A stretch of 64,000 nt of DNA from Sarcomyxa edulis (lineage: Eukaryota; Basidiomycota; Agaricomycetes; Agaricales; Mycenaceae), in the NCBI GenBank assembly GCA_009761415.1, contig QUOL01000013.1, forward strand, positions 176,501 through 240,500, given 5' to 3'. Shown here in pieces: positions 43,567 to 54,718 of this stretch (position 1 is its first letter; every line of letters starts with the position of its first letter). The notes beneath the pieces are model-generated. The model did no database searches. It was not told the origin of the DNA and saw only the letters and a list, made by a program, of their open reading frames with translations. Both the position numbers and the translations under genes were made by a program.

Positions 43567-44519
43567 TCAAGCTTGAGACCGTAATTCTTCCAGAGTTCTG
43601 TAGGCCGGACGGTAATCCCATGGCATGCTGCTCCCAGAACACCCGGAAGGAGCTATACATGGAAGGTGAAGTCAATCGTTCAGTTTCTTACGTAGGTGAG
43701 ACGCCATTGTGATCACTCACGCCTCGGATTGGGCACCCGATCCATCATTCTCTCCATGAGAGTCTGCCTCTCTCTCCTTTCCATGATTTGATTCAACTCT
43801 CCTGCTGTCCGTATCTGGCTAGCGAATCCTGAGTTCTGCACGTCTGGGGAGACACTGCTGGCTGGTGATTGTGCTCCTGTTGACCACGGCGGGGTGGCTT
43901 GCCATACCGCAGGCCGTAAGATCCATCTATGGGACTGCGCGCCGAGATCCGTTTCGTATGTAGAGCCCGTGTCCGATGATGTTGTCGCCCTTGATGGAGG
44001 TACCGTGTCGCTCGCTGAAGAGCTTGCAACCTCTACATTCTTGACATTTGGCACACCGTTGTGTGCCTCTTTGTCAACGATAGACCGGCCCTGTTCCTTG
44101 GAACAAAATAGCAGTCAGTTATATGTATGCCATCTCGATTTACAGAATTGTTCCTTCACCTGTGCGTTGGCTTCTTCTTGGCGGTGGCACCTCTCTTTGT
44201 GCTTCTTCCAATGGTACAGAGAGTATGACGACCTACGATCCAGTATGATGCGCTTGTGGCACTGACCACACGTTACCTTGGAAGGGCTCACGGCACCCTC
44301 TATCCCATCCGCGACTAGTATCGCCTTACGCTCGTGGGCCGATAAGAGTACGCGTGTTGTTATGGTCGAGTGACTGGGTCCTGCTGAGGCCGTTGGTTGT
44401 CTACGGGCACTCGAGACCTTTCTAGTGGCAGGTTGATTTTCATTTATGGTTGATGGAGATTTTGTCCTAGTTGATCTCCGTTGTGAAGGGCTTCTAGTCA
44501 TTTTGATTGTAGGAGACAT
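43567..44519 (-). CDS. Putative zinc-binding protein, local family copy 5 (most diverged)
   Basis: Exons 44160-44519, 43721-44096, 43567-43652 (minus), intron phases 0 and 1. The core block is VSPSKVTCGQCHKRIILD then YSLYHWKKHKERC, keeping CxxC and HxxxC while many neighbours differ. Exon 2 has RWILRPAVWQATPPWS and MDRVPNPRRE; exon 3 reads PPSGCSGSSMPWDYRPAY and TLEELRSQA. The start lies later than in other members, at MSPTIKMTRS. Its promoter block has CACGTC in place of CACGTG and is spaced 213 bp from the ATG. The spread of changes, with the zinc ligands and exon 3 motif fixed, suggests selection for function. Confidence 0.75.
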
Positions 44520-45472
44520 GACAAAGTCGAACTGCGTGAGTGGCTTCAGTTCATAGATGCTTGCAATAATTGAATCGCGTCGTTACTCACTGAAGATCTG
44601 TAGCGGGTTTCGATATTGGCTGGGCTTGTTTTCAAATGGAGTTGTTTTAGTGGGAGAGCTGTTTGCGAAAAGGTTTCCGTTGGTATGTGGAAGTGAAAGT
44701 GGAGGTTGAGTTTGGAAATCCAAGTTTGCTGACGTGAGATTTTGACAACAAAGGAATTTCGAATTCGCTTCTTTTACTACCACCGAAGTAAATCTTCGTT
44801 GGATTTCTCTTGTGTTGCACTTCTACAACTCTCAACGTCTATAGTCAAGTTCTAGTCGAATATCAACATTGTTCTTGTGTGAGTGCCCATTCGCAGCTGT
44901 TCTTCTCGTCTGCTCAAAGCACCAGTTCCCGCCTCGATCGAAGGACTCAGACGTGACACACCTTGTGAGAACTGGAATGCTTCAGCTTGAGATGTTAGGA
45001 GCCTCTCGCAAGAGGGTGAGTCGTCAATCTTCCAGGACGGGTGAACGATCCACTCTGACTGGTATGACTTGAAGGAGTCCACTCGATCGACAGAGCTTTT
45101 TTAGCTAAAAAATTACCAATCATACACTGCATCCTCTGTTCGATTGCTCAAGTTACGGACAACGCGTTCAACGCGTTCAACATGTCGTCTACCAACGCTT
45201 TTCAGGAGTCGTGAAAGTGTTGGTGCGCACCACGTGCGTTGTGACCCATTTGTGACCTTTCGCGTCGTTCACTTTCTCCTGTTACTTACAATTCCAGACA
45301 CCACTATTGTTCGATAGAAGTTATCGAGAGAGTGGTCTCGTCAGAAGTACTAAGAATCGAGCCCAACTTTCAAAAACGATAGCATAATTCTGATGCTATA
45401 CTACAGAGGAACATAAGAAAGCACGTATTCGTTCCACTTGGTTACCTTGTTGTTAACAGATGCGGGCAATTA
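44520..45472. other. Intergenic region right of the family cluster
   Basis: Promoter block of copy 5 at 44727-44776. A direct repeat of AACGCGTTC occurs at about 45162-45180. No gene is supported. Confidence 0.5.
44727..44776 (-). promoter_or_regulatory. Conserved promoter block of zinc-family copy 5, E-box altered
   Basis: Minus strand: GTAAAAGAAGCGAATTCG, AAATTCCTTTGTTGTC, CTCACGTCAGC. The AATTCCTTTGT part is kept, but the CACGTG core has become CACGTC and the GCGCG end is gone. Confidence 0.65.
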
Positions 45473-47073
45473 TCAACCCCTGCCCACGAAATGCATCCCA
45501 CCGAGTTGAAACCGAGTTGTAAGTGCATCATCAGGGTTCCAGGGATATGTGTCAACATGAACAGATTTCAGACGAGATACCCCTGCCGGTGCGAGTATGG
45601 CTCCTGCGTCTGACCACCACCGAGATTCTATCAGAAGAGTCAACTTTTTCATGTCAATCTCGACTTTGGGCCTACAGACACGAATGCTCTCGAGTTTAGG
45701 GACCAAGAAATGGGCCGGATTGAAAGTGAGTAATTCCAGAAATGTGCTATCCCAAAAATGTTGGAGGTCCAGGTGAAGAAGCGAAGGCATTGTCGCGAGC
45801 ACTTCCTCCAACTCCTCAACCAGCATATCAAAGGAATCGTTGGAGAATGATGTTATGTTGAATGATGATCGAGCACGAAGGTCCAGGTAGCTTTGGTGGG
45901 GCCAAAGGGAATACCCCTCTGTTACTGAAAGTGTCAAAGTGCTCAACATAGGAAGTGTGAGCATTTCGAATACTTGAGATATCGCTTCCTCTTCATCGGC
46001 GCTCGCGACGAAAGTATGTAGTTTCGATAGAGTGACTCTGGAGTCTGTATGGATGGGTCCTGCATCCCAGGTTCTAATCACTAAAGTAAGCAATTCGAGA
46101 TTGATGCATCGCATGAATATTTGACGACCGGCGTCGAGAGGGAGGTCAATATTATAAAGTTGGAGATCAACGAGTTGATGAAGAGGGATTTTCAATTTCT
46201 GGATGCTGAGTGGATCCATATATTCATCGAACGATATGCACGCACTACGAAGTCGAAGGGCGTGTAGGAATAGAGAATCGGTTGTCATGAACAAGTTGAG
46301 GCTATTGCCACTATTGCCACTACTGCCGCGAATGATAGAGAGACGCAGATCCTCTAGAAGATCCACATGGCCAGATGGAAACCGTGAAATATCCTTCCAG
46401 ACAGTGTAAGGGACACGAAGGTCAATCTCTTGACAAGCGGAAAAGAAGCGACCGATAATGTCAGAAATGGGTCCCATGATAAAAGACTCATGAACGTGGG
46501 TCTGAAGTATCAGACGAAGAGGCAAGGGCTTGGCCCTATCCAGCCACAGAGCTGTGGAGTTGATTTGAGACCCATAATTTGTGCGCGTTATGTTGATTTC
46601 GATGGCTGACCACAGCGCCGGATATCCTATGGCGACATTCCTCCATACAGAGCAGATCTGACAGAGTACCAGTGGTGCAAAGCGCGGGTTTGGATTTGAA
46701 TACTTGGATTTGACTCGAAGAAATATGTCTCCCAGGATCTCTGGTGGAAGACGGCGGATGGGAGAGATGACTGACTGATACGCATCCCTCTGGCTGAGAA
46801 GAGCAAGATGCTCTTGTTGGAGTCTCTCTAAAATCGCCCGGGTCCGTTCGATTTCGACTTCAAGTCGTGTCAGATTGAACTCCGCATCGAGTATCATGTT
46901 TTTGAGTTGAATGGTTTCGACCTTGGTAGGAATGATATTTGTCCGAAAGAGATTCGTGAGCTGAGGGTGAGTCTCCTGATGTGATAAAGAGTAAGAAGTC
47001 TTGAGTATCACAATCGCGAAGGTTCAAATGGACTCTGACAAACCGTTATGTTCCTCAAATTCGATATGTCCAT
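45473..47073 (-). CDS. F-box protein 2, paralogue of the 25.5 kb gene
   Basis: Probable SCF adaptor. Exon 1 has 10 codons (47044-47073, MDISNLRNIT); an intron GTTTGT...CATCAG follows, and exon 2 (45473-46975) starts ETHPQLTNLFRTNIIPT. The coiled coil EVEIERTRAILERLQQEH precedes SPIRRLPPEILGDIFLRV and ICSVWRNVAIGYPALW. The C-terminal part is LRR-like (MPSLLHLDLQHF; MLSTLTLSVTEG). The exon 1/2 junction sits at the same place as in the paralogue, which supports both models over a start inside exon 2. The divergence suggests an old duplication. Confidence 0.8.
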
Positions 47074-47398
47074 CCTGATTTCGCTGGCACTCGCAGCGCG
47101 CCGGTTTCAGATGTCGCGGTAGATACACGTGTCCTGATAGGTCTGATGATATGCTTGTCTATAAGAGTGAATTATCTTGAAGTAGACCTGGGTAGGTACT
47201 TACAATCCTTAGCTCGGGGCGTCGTGTCTGGACTCTGGAGGAATCGTTGATGATTCAATGATTGTCACGGTCGAAATTTGAAGTCACGGTATCGCAACAC
47301 CCGTGACGATGTCACAAAACACGCTTCCTTATCTTCACCAACTACTAACTTCTGGATTTACTCCGAATATCCTTCACTCTCCCCTGATCCAATCCAAA
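47074..47398. other. Divergent promoter region
   Basis: Lies between F-box protein 2 (minus) and the orphan gene at 47399 (plus). No other feature was seen. Confidence 0.5.
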
Positions 47399-48428
47399 AT
47401 GCCTAGCAGTACTAAAAATGCAAAAAAGACCAAGAAAGGAAAATCGAAGGCAAGATCGCAGGCAAAGGAAGTGCGAGAACGGGTGCGAGAAGAAAGGAAA
47501 GAGGCCGTGTTGCCACTCAAGACTACCAAACTTTACGATAACGGGGGGATCACGGGGGATCAGAGGAACGTTTTGACTCAAGGTAAGTCATGTAGTACTG
47601 TGATGACCATGGAATCGCGCTCATAATAGTCCACCGCAGCTAACAAAAAGCAGACCGACTCGGAGGGCGTCCAAGGACCGGTGGCAGGCCCGTCAACCAG
47701 TGGGTTTCTCGCGACGCGGGATGCGTATAAAAGAGGCAACACCCCGTTCTTGATAGCTCCTGTGTCGAGTCAGTGATTCTAACTGACAGATTGACTTGAG
47801 ACAGTGCTAATTCAACCTTGTTATAGATGTCGCGGTTAGTGACGAGCCACAGATCGTGGACGTTCAGTCGGGTTCTCAGCCCAGAGAAGACCAACTCGCA
47901 TCTCCTGAGACCTCGTCTCGCCACGAGGCTACCTCAATCGAGCCTCCCCCTTTGTCGTCTTCGTCAGCTCTCGAAGTGGGCCCTCCCATGCCGGCGGCAC
48001 CATCTTCAGCCACATCTCGTATCGAACCTGATGTCGAACCGTTCTGCTACAGTCACAAGAAGCTTGTCCCAATCGACCTCTGCATCCCCCCAGCAACTCC
48101 CGCCTCTCTCCCACCTTTCTCTCCACCGCCCCGAGCTCGGGACATCCACAACACCGTTCCTGAACTCTACAGCACCTACACTTTACCACCGATCTCATGC
48201 GAAACTGTATCGAGCGACGACTTCGAGAACGTCATGGCAGCGATGGGTGATATATACCATCCCAGCTCGATAGCAGCTACTCAAGTGAAGTTCGTTGAGT
48301 CGGTCTCTAAGAACGGCTACTACTATATGCCGGAGGATGACCCGACCTGGTTCCAGCCGATAAGTCTCCCCTTCGAAGAGTGTCCCGGCTACAGAGCGGC
48401 AGGACCTGAACATTCACATCGTGGGTAA
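47399..48428 (+). CDS. Orphan Pro/Ser-rich protein, three exons (intact parent of the 6.3 kb relic)
   Basis: I do not recognise the family. Exons 47399-47582, 47640-47768, 47827-48428; both introns are phase 1. The N-terminus is very basic (KNAKKTKKGKSKARSQAKE), a possible nuclear localisation signal. The middle is Pro/Ser-rich (LPPFSPPPRARD). The C-terminal part looks more ordered (VSSDDFENVMAAMGDIYHP, then SVSKNGYYYMPEDDPTWFQP) and ends EHSHRG. The stop follows at the same place in the 6.3 kb copy, supporting the frame. An ATG at 47303 is in frame; 47399 was chosen for its better context. The YYY-PE-DP-WF tail is the best conserved part between the two copies, so it is probably the functional core. 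Confidence 0.7.
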
Positions 48429-51083
48429 TACCCATGAAGTACAACAAGAAAACTACTGGAGCTCTCCAAGCTCGTCTTGAAGACAAACATGGAAACCCCC
48501 GAGGAGAGAGTTGAAACACTTCGTGGGGATCGGTACAGGGGAGAACAGAAGGGGAGGATAGATCAGAAATGAGAAGGGGACGTACAACATGGAATTATCT
48601 TGTTTTCATTTGGTTTGTTGAGCTTTATCGAATCTGTATAATAAAGAATGCCTGGAATTGTGTACTGGCCCTGCGTGAGATTCACTGTAAGGTCATCATA
48701 CGACGCAGTCGACGTATTGGGAGGACTTGACTTGCCAACGAGAGTCAGACTAATATGCCTGGCTCAAAGTAGGCTGCACGCGACTTACTACGATGACAAG
48801 GTGACCTGCTTATACAGAATACAGAGAGTTTGGATGATTGTCAACTATGGTAGTGCCAGCAGTGCCAGATTCCAAATTCCGGCTAATTTCCGTAGTGGCA
48901 ATGGTCGCGATCTCGCGACGCGACATGGACTTCTGTCTCTACAGCAAGCCAGCAGACCAACGATCCGTTATTAGCTGATGAGAACGAAGGAACACCGAAC
49001 AGGAGACGGCGCATCAAGATAGGAGGACGTCTATGAAGGCCGTTGAATAAAGGAAAGTCCTTGCTGCGATTGGTGGAGTTATTCAAGTATACTGATTGTC
49101 GGAGCGAAACATGAAATCCCAAGCGCATAGAGTGTATCACGCGATCAGACAAACGACCGGTGGAGTGAGTAGGTCGTTGTGTGTGCAACTAGAACATGGG
49201 ACTTCGAGTCAGTTGATACGGCTGGAAGAGAGGTAGGAACGCATACTCGGATAATTTGACTTACCTAGCACTGTTTTGCAAGATTCCCATATTACGACGA
49301 AAAATTCGAAAATGTTGGCGAGATTGACTCTATCTGGAGAAGGAGCTCAATAAACAATGGATCGTTTGAGGAGCAAGCCGCAATGGCAGAGAAAATGCTT
49401 ACTTGTTCCGAATGGAGGATAAACTCCTTGGACTCTTTTTTCGTAGCTCGTATTAGAGTATTACAAAAGCTGAGGGTCCGGGTCCAAGCGAACACGTACC
49501 AGACGCCACGGTGATAAAAAGACCCTTACTGCTCAGATTCCGAGTCGACGGACAAGGAATGGGAAGGCGGCCAGAGGGAGATCCACCCGGTGCGTTATCC
49601 TCAGATTTCTGGAATGGAAAAGACTTGAACAACAGGATGCTGCTGTGATTCAGTCAATCACTTGGATTCGATGTCCACAGCTGGCTGAGTGTCAGCGTGT
49701 GGAATAAGCGGTCTGCCGCGCACCTGGAGAGAGCGCAATGCCGTGGCGCTCAGGATCTTGGTGTCCGGTGAGGATGAGAAGAAAAAATCCATCTATATTT
49801 GTGACCGGAAGGAAGGCTGCAATACGCAGACTGTTGCCAATTCTAGACGAATTTGGGATCTCCCTAAATCATGGTGAACTCGAAATGACACTGATCAAAG
49901 ACGTACGCACCATCACGTTCTAGCTCGAATTCTTTTGAGCCTTTGCGCGCACCAGACCGCGCTTGTGAAGCTGAGAGTCGATACTGGGTCAAGGGACTTT
50001 ATCGAAGTATCAAGGGACCAACTCCATGCTTATTCCCATTGCACTGGTATTTTGCTGGTCGACTTCCTCCAGGAACGACGCCTGGACGAGAAAATATTTG
50101 GGTTCAAAGTCCGACGCAGCGTGGCGTTTACTCCGAACCTCGAATTCATAACTGGAGTCACTGGACCACCTCCCTTCACTCTTATTCAAGAGAAACCTAT
50201 GGTCTAGATCATTCACTCATATTACAGTCATAGGCCCAGACATCACAGGATGCCGACACAGCGCGATGCCTAATTTTCGACGCAGGAACGACAAACGCTC
50301 GACTCGGAGTCGTACTCTACTGAGTAGTATGGCTGGAGTTCCGGTGCGTCAACTCATTGCGTTGAACTCTGACAGACTCGAAGGCACGGCTCATTGGTTT
50401 TCAATCGATTGTAGGCCCCAGATCTCTACAGGCCTCAATGTACTCACTTGGTCATTGAAGGGATAGGTCTCCTTTTCGACCTTTGATGATTCTAGTACGG
50501 ACGCTGTGGTGGCGAACTTGTGATATTCACCTAGTCCTTACCCATTGAACCAATGATCTCGATCCAAACTGTCTGCTTCTTCGTTCCGACGAACGCAATG
50601 GCAAAAGTTCGCTTGATCATACTCGTCCCGAACATTTACGCTCTCATCTTCTAGAGACCCACTGTTCTTCCATCTCTTGATGATCCTTTCTATCCTCCTC
50701 GTCAAAAACACTATCGATGCATTGGCTTTCGCCCCTTCTGACGAAAGTGGATATCTGCCGTGTACTTTGCTCTTCTCATGATATCCAAACCAAGCAAAGC
50801 CTACAAATTCAACAAGACGAAGACAATACGTGTCGTATGTCCCCTTCTCGTTTCCGCTCCATATTCTCCGCTCCATACCCCACCGTAGCAAGTACCGCGA
50901 GGTATCACTTTGAACGAATATTATCTGATGTTGTTTGGCGCCCGCCTTGGGATCAAATAACAACCCGGGACCGATTCTGACTCTAGTATGAACTCAAAAG
51001 GATATACATAAAGCTAGAGGGATTGACAGGCACTTCTTCCTACACTTCAAGCTACTCGAAGGTCTTTTTCTGTCTCATTCTCG
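48429..51083. other. Long region with unresolved coding-like patches
   Basis: No gene is accepted. Patches look coding: minus 49292-49495 (LLLQIESISPTFSNF), plus 49738-49920 (AAIRRLLPILDEFGISLNHG), plus about 49970-50200 (VDTGSRDFIEVSRDQLHAY; LEFITGVTGPPPFTLI). I could not join them into one frame with sound splice sites. A degraded gene of about 0.7 kb at 49.7-50.5 kb is possible. Confidence 0.35.
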
Positions 51084-53890
51084 ATGGCACCACGTTCGAA
51101 GCCTGCAAAAGCCCCATTGACCTCTATCTCAGCCACATCTCAGCAGAGTCGTTTCCACACAGAGACCCTCGATACAAGTCTTGAAATCGATCTCAAGGAT
51201 GTGACTGTCAGTATCGGAGAACGAGATCTGATTGTCGATAGTCACCTACGTCTGAAGGACGGCGTAAGGTACGGGCTTGTCGGAAGGTCAGACTTATTAG
51301 ATTCGAATGTCTTCCTGCTAACGATTGATTTGTGTTGTAGAAATGGATCCGGAAAATCCACACTACTCACAGCCATCGCGGACAAGTTGATTCCAGGCAT
51401 GTCGCCGTCCATGCGGATCTTATTGCTGTCACAAGTAGAGGACAGTACCCACACGATCGAGCAGAGTACGATATCGGACACTGCTTTGACTGCCTTGCAG
51501 CATGTCGTCAGTGGAGATAAAGAGAGACTGACGGCCATAGAAGAACTTGATGGTCAGTGCGATCCCCAAATCATGAACATAGCTAGGTTTACCATGCTGA
51601 GCTTCCTTTAGCTCTCACGTCAGCGGTAGAATCAGCATCTCTCGTCCAGATGCAGAAAGTCGTTTGCACGATCAGACTCTCCAGGGCTCGAACAGAGCTT
51701 CAAGAGGCTAGAAAGGTTTCTCTTCGTCGTTCCGGAGCTCGCGGGAAGGAGGCGAGAGCGGAAGAAATCAAGGCTGAAGAAAAGGTCAAGCGGGCCGAGG
51801 CATTGTAAGATGGCCGTTTCTCTCAATACATTTCATCTAGACCTGAAATGATATCATCCAGATTGGACAGAACCAGTGGCAATCCTGTCGACATCGAAAT
51901 TGCTGAGCAGGCGGTAGAAATGCTACAAGAGGCTCAAAATCAAGTCCATGTCGTAAGGTTACCATCTTTCAGGTCTGGATTCGAGATTGTTCATTTCTCG
52001 ACTACAGCTCGAAACTGCTACGACAGAATCTCGTGCCGCTACAATTCTATCTGGTCTAGGACTGTCTCAACACATGATGGCTAGTCCGTACGTTTCCCTA
52101 AGTGGAGGCTGGCGGTCTCGATGCAGCCTTGCAACAGCTTTACTCGTCCGAAGCGATCTTCTCCTTCTCGACGAACCGTCAAATTTCCTTGTAATTCCTT
52201 TTTTCTGTCCGTCGTTGCGTTTCAAAACAATTCTGACTGGAAAAGTAGGATCTCGAGGCGATTATCTGGCTAGAAAGGTTACTCTCTTCTGATACTACGC
52301 GGACCCTTGTACTTGTATCCCATGACCGCAATTTTCTGGACAACGTCGTCGAAGAGACTATAGTCTTGCGAAACAAGAAGCTGACATACTTCGAGGGCAA
52401 TCCGAGTGCGTACGAAGTCAATGAAAGAAAAGAGAGACGGAGGTTGCTAGGTATGAAGGAGGCTTTAGAGAAGAAAAGAGAACATGTGAGTGCGACCTTT
52501 CGATGAGTATGGTTACGCTGTCTGAGTTCATTCTAGCTAGAGAAATCTATTCAAGCCGGCATAGCAAGCGCAAAGAAGACAGGAGATGAGAACAGGTGTG
52601 TTTCCTTCAAGTCATTAGGCAGTGTTGTTGATATCCTCTAGACAACGTATGGTGAAATCTCGGCAAAAGAAACTCGACGAACGATGGGGAGTAGAGACCA
52701 GTGCTAAAGGAACTAGATTTAAATTGAATCGCGACATGGCAGGTGAGTACGATGTTATCAGTCTACAAACTCCAAAGACCACTAAACACACGTCATGAAG
52801 GCTACCACACCGGCAACCGAGCCGAAATTGCTATAGAGGATACTGAACCTAAAGTCAGAATTTCTATCCCGAATCCTGCCAAGTTGCGGACTCTGGGAGA
52901 CTTGATCCATTTCGAAGGAGTTGCGTATAGAATTCCAAATACCACAAAATTCCTCCTGGAGAACGTCACATTCACAATCGAGCAAGGCGGCCGTTGCGCT
53001 TTTGTTGGAGCTGTACGTATTTCGTTCTCATTGCACATGCCAAATATTACAATTTCGTACTCTACCAGAATGGACAAGGAAAATCTACACTCGCGAAACT
53101 CATCATGGGCCATCTTACACCATCTAGGGGCACTATCGTACGCCACCCCCTTCTCAAAATTGGTTACTTTTCACAGCATTCTGTCGAGGATCTTACGGCC
53201 TCTCGGTCACTATCACTGACAGATAAACCAGTTACTGCTCTTTCGTATTTACTGGGATATTTTGAGGAGAAGGGTGAGAAGGTGGTCGAGCAGGATGCGA
53301 GAAGCTGCTTAGGCAGTTTCGGGCTCCAAGGCAAGACTGCGAGTGATACACCGCTTTCTCAGTTGAGCGGAGGGCAGAAGGTGCGTTGGCTCGAATTGGA
53401 TTGTTGTGGCCCTCATGTGTATAAGTGATCCCTCTGTTCTCATAGGTTCGCTTGGCGCTGGCATTACTCGTCTTTCAGCCTCCTTCTTTGTTGCTTCTTG
53501 ATGAAGTCACGACTCACGTCGATTTCCCCACCATCCAAGCTCTCGCTGGAGCTTTGAGGTCATTTACTGGAGCAATCATTTGCATCACGCATGACCGGTG
53601 CGTTCATTCATTTTTTTCTCTGTAGTCGCCGCTCGGCTTCGTTCTTGATATTCGGTAACACTCATAAAATATCGCATAGATGGTTCAGCCGAGTATGTAT
53701 TGAGGGTGAATCGCCCAGAATCCCTTCTCCTGACGACGGGGAAAGCGAAGAGGACCTTGATACTGAAGAGGAAGAGTTACGGGCCACGAGGGGAAGAACA
53801 TATTGCGTAGGCAAAGGTAGAGTACAATTACTAGAGAAGGGGATGGATCAGTATGTTGCTCTTGTGGAGAGGAAATTGAAGACAAAATGA
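51084..53890 (+). CDS. ABC-F family ATPase with two nucleotide-binding domains
   Basis: Soluble twin-NBD ABC ATPase (no membrane segments), a family acting on ribosomes or in ribosome assembly. NBD1: Walker A GRNGSGKSTLL (split by an intron after GR), signature VSLSGGWRSRCSLATALL, Walker B LLLLDEPSNFLDLEAI, switch His in LVSHDRNFLDNV. A linker rich in Lys/Glu (RRLLGMKEALEKKREH; DENRQRMVKSRQKKLDE) joins to NBD2: GANGQGKSTLAKLI, SQLSGGQKVRLALALLV, LLLLDEVTTHVDFPT, CITHDRWFSRV. A C-terminal insert is acidic (DDGESEEDLDTEEEELR) and the end is GRVQLLEKGMDQYVALVE. About a dozen short introns all join cleanly. NBD2 reads DEVTTHVD where DEPTNHLD is usual, but the catalytic Glu is kept. It is less typical than GCN20- or ARB1-like proteins. 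Confidence 0.9.
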
Positions 53891-54718
53891 GACACGTACG
53901 CTCCAATCTATGCTACTATCACATTGCTCATATTCATGCGCCACGGTCACAAGTGCGGCCTACGCCCCCGTATACTCTACGACTGGCGCGTGGTCCCCAA
54001 TCTCACCAATCTACATATGTGTGAAAGCCATAGGGATTTCTGGTCGATTTTACACAAACGATTCTGGGCCGATCCTTCCGAGAAACGAAAGGTATCTTTG
54101 AAATCGGTCTGAATGTGGAATCTTACGCCACGGGACCGTTGCCTGCCTTTCTGGACACAAGTCTACAAGGAGGGATTGGAGGTAGTCTTCTATTGACATG
54201 GTAAACCCGTGTTCTTTTCTCTGTTTTCACATTCACGCTCATCTTTTGATAGTGCTAGTCAGATATGCGGGCTTCATAATCGGAAAGACATTTAGATACT
54301 GTCATATCATAACAACGCTATATATAGTCCTCGCTCGTATCGTCAGAGTTGTACCAAGTGGGGACCTCGTAATTCATACTCCCTCTTACTATCTCCACCT
54401 GTCCGGTGCGCTGAAGAGAAAATGCTCGATCCCTCAAGCTGATTGCGGTACTAGCTAGTATCAAAACTCATTCTCTCCGAGCTCAAGATTGCAGAACTGA
54501 ACTAATCATGTGAGTTCCGAGACAAGCTAATACACAAAAATGCGAGTGTTACATATACGAGGGAAAGAAGGAGAGCAAGCGATCACAAGGATAGAGGGAA
54601 GATGGAAAGCCTATCTGTGGAGCGAATTATCCGACTCCAGCTAGAGGTCAAAAAAAGAAAACAGAAAGAAAAGCGATATACATATGAGGAGGGTATCCTT
54701 CTAGTCTGACTTCTTTTT
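53891..54718. other. Intergenic region, convergent 3' ends
   Basis: Between the 3' ends of the ABC-F gene (plus) and the aldehyde dehydrogenase (minus). A frame at 53924-54112 (RHGHKCGLRPRILYDWRVVP; ESHRDFWSILHKRFWADP) looks coding but is isolated; it may be a gene fragment. Nothing else was seen. Confidence 0.4.

Noticed and set aside
45157..45185. AACGCGTTC direct repeat as an MCB site pair
   Set aside because: The two boxes lie between divergent features with no clear target start nearby, so the evidence is too thin to report as regulatory.
36340..45200. Transposon explanation for the right family cluster
   Set aside because: No transposase, reverse transcriptase, or clear terminal inverted repeats were found; the units look like gene duplications with their flanks. 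A dot-plot could change this.
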